Part shown: positions 61,259 through 64,000 of the stretch, one piece after another
Layout: every line of letters starts with the position of its first letter
How positions within the stretch are numbered: position 1 is the stretch's first letter
Source: CAKRPJ01 sp934376955
GTDB lineage: Bacteria; Bacillota; Clostridia; Lachnospirales; Lachnospiraceae
DNA: 64,000 bases
Direction of reading: 5' to 3'
Assembly (NCBI GenBank): GCA_934376955.1
Contig: CAKRPJ010000010.1
Location: 16,430-80,429, forward strand
Notes under the pieces: generated by a model
Told to the model about the DNA's origin: nothing
Seen by the model: only the letters and a program-made list of their open reading frames with translations
The model's database searches: none
Program-made: the position numbers and the translations under genes

Positions 61259-61756
61259 ATGAAAAACGCAATTTATCCGGGAAGCTTTGACCCGGTAACA
61301 CTAGGACATATCGATGTGATCGAACGTGCCTCCAAGCTGTTCGACCACCTGATCATCGGAGTATTGAATAACAGTTCAAAAACTCCGTTGTTTTCCGTCG
61401 AAGAACGTGTTAATATGTTAAGAGAAGTCACTAAAGAGTTTCCGAACGTTGAGATTCAAAGCTTTGATGGCCTTACTGTTGAATTTGCAAAAAATTGCGG
61501 TGCAAGGGCTGTTGTCCGCGGACTGCGTGCGATCACTGACTTTGAATATGAGCTTCAGATCGCCCAGCTGAACCATGTGATTTCGCCGGATATCGATACG
61601 GTTTTTTTAACCACAAATCTGAAGTATGCCTATTTAAGCTCCAGCTCCGTCAAGGAGGTTGCAGCTTACGGCGGTGACATTTCCCATTTCGTCACTCCCT
61701 ACGTGGAGGAACAGGTACATAATAAAGTAATCGTAAAAAATAAAAGAAAGGGCTAA
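61259..61756 (+). CDS. coaD: phosphopantetheine adenylyltransferase
   Basis: 165 residues: YPGSFDPVTLGHIDVIERASKLF with the T/HxGH nucleotidyltransferase motif, VVRGLRAITDFEYELQIAQLN and YLSSSSVKEVAAYGGDI. Penultimate step of coenzyme A synthesis. Confidence 0.97.
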   Translation: MKNAIYPGSFDPVTLGHIDVIERASKLFDHLIIGVLNNSSKTPLFSVEERVNMLREVTKEFPNVEIQSFDGLTVEFAKNCGARAVVRGLRAITDFEYELQIAQLNHVISPDIDTVFLTTNLKYAYLSSSSVKEVAAYGGDISHFVTPYVEEQVHNKVIVKNKRKG

Positions 61757-61766
61757 GTGAATAATT

Positions 61767-62336
61767 ATGAGCAGAATCGAACAGCTGATCGGTGAGATCG
61801 AAGAATATATTGAAGGCTGCAAATATCAGGCATTGTCTTCTACAAAAATCATTGTTAACAAGGATGAGCTCGAGGAGCTTCTCGTGGAGCTGAGAATGCG
61901 GATCCCGGATGAGATCAAACAGTATCAGAAGATCATCAGCAATCAGGAGGCTATTCTTTCCGATGCACACTCCAAGGCAGACGCCATGCTGGCGGAAGCA
62001 ACTGCACAGACAAATGAGCTGGTAAATGAGCACGAGATCATGCAGAAGGCCTATGCACATGCAAACGAGGTGATCGAGCAGGCTCAGGCCCAGGCTCAGG
62101 CCATCGTCGACAGCGCAGTAAATGATGCAAACAATATCCGTCAGGGCTCAATCCAGTATACCGACGATATGTTAAAGAGCCTCCAGAACATCATCAATCA
62201 CTCCATGGAGGGTGCTCAGGGACGCTTTGACGCATTTATGAGCTCGATGAGATCAAGCTATGACATTGTATCCTCGAACCGCAAGGAACTCTCCGGCGGC
62301 GTTATCACGGAAAAAGAAACCACAGAGGAATCATAA
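61767..62336 (+). CDS. coiled-coil protein, DivIVA/ATPase-subunit-like
   Basis: 189 residues, almost wholly helical and rich in Ala, Glu and Gln (AEATAQTNELVNEHEIMQKA then AHANEVIEQAQAQAQAIVDS). Proteins of this kind often follow coaD in Lachnospiraceae and are annotated as ATPase or vacuolar H+-ATPase subunit; I see no catalytic motif. A scaffold or division-related role is possible but unproven. ATG 61767 is 11 bases after coaD; its stop overlaps the end of the minus-strand ylbJ gene. Confidence 0.8.
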   Translation: MSRIEQLIGEIEEYIEGCKYQALSSTKIIVNKDELEELLVELRMRIPDEIKQYQKIISNQEAILSDAHSKADAMLAEATAQTNELVNEHEIMQKAYAHANEVIEQAQAQAQAIVDSAVNDANNIRQGSIQYTDDMLKSLQNIINHSMEGAQGRFDAFMSSMRSSYDIVSSNRKELSGGVITEKETTEES

Positions 62337-63278
62337 ACCATTCTCTGCTGCGATAAAAAGATACATAAGTCCTGCTGCTAATGCTGCATGTATCAGCTTC
62401 CAGAAAAAATACTGCCGGATGGATAATCCGGCGTTTTTTTCTATCCATGACATTGCGTTGCCGTTTGCAGGAGCAATAACGGAGCGTGTCTGAAACAGAC
62501 CGGATAAGCCGCCAAAGCAAAAGGCGGCGACAGATCCGCAGGCAGCGGTAATTCCCTTAAACGACTTTGTTATCTGATGGATCCCGGTCGTGATCTCTGT
62601 TGCTCCGATCAGAAAGATCCGGAGAGAAAAGGGGAGATGCGTTGTATTCTCCAGAAAAACGATCATGATCGAAAAAATGATAAGATAGCCGCCAATTTTA
62701 CACAAAAGCTCAGCGGCAGAGAGTATGGAGGCGTCAAGGCTGACCGAAGATATTTCGGTATAGGTTTTACCTTCCAAGCCTGTTTCTTTTGTGAAATAGA
62801 TCCTTTTTGCAGCGATCATCAGGATCAGAATAGGAAGATAGACAGAGATCAGAACTTTATGGATCCCGATCTCCTTTGGAAGCAGAGGACATACATACCC
62901 AGCTAAAAACATCGGGCTCGGGTGATTGCATACGGCAAGGAGAACTCTTGCCTCCCACATTGGGATCCGGCCCTCCTTAAAAAAGTCTGCACAGGTCTTT
63001 GCACCTACCGGACAGCCGCACAACAGACCGGAGGCGAGCACATAACAGCCTTCTATAGAAAGCGAAAAAAGCGGATGAAGAAGCCTCCATAGCGGCCTTA
63101 CAAGAAGGTCTATGCCGCCTTCTGCAACAATGAGCGTCGAAAGCACCAGAAATGGGAACAGAGCCGGAACCACTGCCCTGTACCATAACAGAAGTCCGCA
63201 CCGCGCTCCTTCTGTCACCCAGACCGGGTGAGTCAGCATAAGAACCAGCATAAGGCCGAACAGAATCGATTTCTTCAT
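62331..63278 (-). CDS. ylbJ: sporulation integral membrane protein YlbJ-like
   Basis: 315 residues with about eight membrane segments and the nucleoside-recognition (Gate) fold: LWYRAVVPALFPFLVLSTLIV, LLCGCPVGAKTCADFFKEG and LLAVCNHPSPMFLAGYV. In Bacillus YlbJ is under sigma-E and is needed for spore envelope properties. Its Bacillus neighbours are also rsmD-coaD. It converges with the coiled-coil gene, overlapping by 6 bases. Confidence 0.88.
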   Translation of the reverse strand: MKKSILFGLMLVLMLTHPVWVTEGARCGLLLWYRAVVPALFPFLVLSTLIVAEGGIDLLVRPLWRLLHPLFSLSIEGCYVLASGLLCGCPVGAKTCADFFKEGRIPMWEARVLLAVCNHPSPMFLAGYVCPLLPKEIGIHKVLISVYLPILILMIAAKRIYFTKETGLEGKTYTEISSVSLDASILSAAELLCKIGGYLIIFSIMIVFLENTTHLPFSLRIFLIGATEITTGIHQITKSFKGITAACGSVAAFCFGGLSGLFQTRSVIAPANGNAMSWIEKNAGLSIRQYFFWKLIHAALAAGLMYLFIAAENGL

Positions 63279-63372
63279 AAATATACCGATATCCCAGATG
63301 CTTTTTCCTTCACTGTATGCTCGATCTTTTGGGATTATTATAAAACAATTATAACGGAAAGGGTGAAATGCT

Positions 63373-64000
63373 TTGGCACAGGAGCTCAGGCTCGATAAAT
63401 ATCTCGCTGATATGGGAAAAGGAACCCGTTCCCAGATAAAAGAGGCAATCCGTAAGGGTCGCGTAAGGATCGGAAATGAGATTGTAAAGAAACCGGAGAC
63501 GAAGGTTCGTATCCCCGAAGATACGGTCCTTCTCGACGGAGAGGCCGTATCCTACGTTGAACTGGAATACTACATGTTAAATAAACCGGCCGGTGTCGTA
63601 TCTGCCACAGAGGACAAAAAATATAAGACGGTCATCGACCTGATCGATGAAAAGAGCAGAAAAGACCTGTTTCCGGTAGGCAGACTCGACATCGACACAG
63701 AAGGCCTTCTTCTCATCACCAATGACGGAGATATGGCCCACAGACTTCTTTCTCCCAAACGTCATGTCGATAAAATATATCATGCACTATGTAAAGGCCG
63801 TGTTCCGGAAACGGCAACGGAGGCTTTTGCAAAAGGGCTCCTTCTTCCCGACGGACTTTTGTGCCTGCCGGCAAAGCTTGAGATCCTTTCCCACGAAACA
63901 AATGAAACGGGTGAACCCCAAACGAATGTCCGTCTTACCATTCGAGAGGGAAAATTCCATCAGGTCAAACGGATGATGGAGGCAGTGGAATGCCCGGTAC
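63373..64000 (+). CDS. RsuA-family rRNA pseudouridine synthase (partial)
   Basis: The first 209 residues; the 3' end runs off the right edge. A short S4 domain (ELRLDKYLADMGKGTRSQIKEAIRKGRVRI) is followed by the synthase domain: MLNKPAGVVSATED, the catalytic Asp in VGRLDIDTEGLLLITNDG and IREGKFHQVKRMM. This is the RsuA/RluB/E/F group, probably the 16S enzyme RsuA. I chose TTG 63373 because GGAAAGGGTGA lies upstream and the nearer ATG at 63368 is out of frame. Confidence 0.92.
   Translation, partial: MAQELRLDKYLADMGKGTRSQIKEAIRKGRVRIGNEIVKKPETKVRIPEDTVLLDGEAVSYVELEYYMLNKPAGVVSATEDKKYKTVIDLIDEKSRKDLFPVGRLDIDTEGLLLITNDGDMAHRLLSPKRHVDKIYHALCKGRVPETATEAFAKGLLLPDGLLCLPAKLEILSHETNETGEPQTNVRLTIREGKFHQVKRMMEAVECPV

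Overview
The window is a dense, mostly plus-strand chromosomal segment of a spore-forming, amino-acid-fermenting Clostridium relative, most likely Lachnospiraceae. The evidence is the Firmicutes gene orders plsX-acpP-rnc-smc-ftsY and ylxM-ffh-rpsP-khpA-rimM-trmD-rplS, T-box leaders, an alpha/beta small acid-soluble spore protein, a YlbJ-type sporulation protein, strong RBSs of the AGGAGG type and TTGACA-N17-TATAAT promoters. No transposase, integrase, phage gene or CRISPR array was seen. The first and last genes (tmcAL, rsuA-type) run off the edges.

Layout. 1-5.8 kb: tmcAL (partial), darA, pta-ackA, DUF177-rpmF, an array of six short hairpins, and hom. 5.9-12.4 kb: an accessory operon that looks like a RiPP or peptide-conjugate locus: a 33-residue precursor, a PqqD-like protein, a GT8/HPr-kinase-like fusion, a Ser/His signal-peptidase-like protein, a nucleotidyltransferase, an ABC exporter and a GT2 glycosyltransferase, with no recognisable cyclase. 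12.4-17.9 kb: type III glutamine synthetase (one-base frameshift) convergent with that operon and divergent from pyrG, whose product ends in what looks like an ANTAR RNA-binding domain; then dapL. 17.9-22.9 kb: a T-box leader before an archaeal-type AspRS and gatCAB, the indirect Asn-tRNA (and Gln-tRNA) route. 23-34.6 kb: plsX-acpP-rnc-smc-ftsY, ilvA, a ClC channel, a repeat-rich spacer, T-box and thrS.

34.7-36.8 kb (minus strand): a DUF4349 lipoprotein and an AAA+ regulator of the sigma-54 activator type that lacks both the GAFTGA loop and the Walker B glutamate. It is divergent from the next region. 37.1-52.4 kb is a glycine reductase and selenium island: grdX-grdE-grdB-trxB-trxA-grdA-grdC-grdD, tRNA-Sec, selA, selB, a LysR regulator, yedE, a TusA/YedF-like protein, a DUF3343 protein and a class V aminotransferase. 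GrdB and GrdA each contain one in-frame UGA (selenocysteine). Together these genes reduce glycine to acetyl phosphate, which AckA (2.2 kb) converts to acetate plus ATP, and they supply the selenocysteine machinery except selD, which is not in the window.

52.5-64 kb: housekeeping translation and envelope genes (ylxM to rplS, lepB, rbgA, rnhB, yraN, pgeF), a spore protein, rsmD, coaD, a coiled-coil protein, ylbJ and the start of an rRNA pseudouridine synthase.

Two families of dispersed hairpin-bearing repeats lie in the intergenic spaces: a 63-bp element at 14.7 and 60.5 kb, and a roughly 45-bp element at 14.6 and 32.2-32.35 kb. Everything here is read by eye; no alignment, folding or database search was run.
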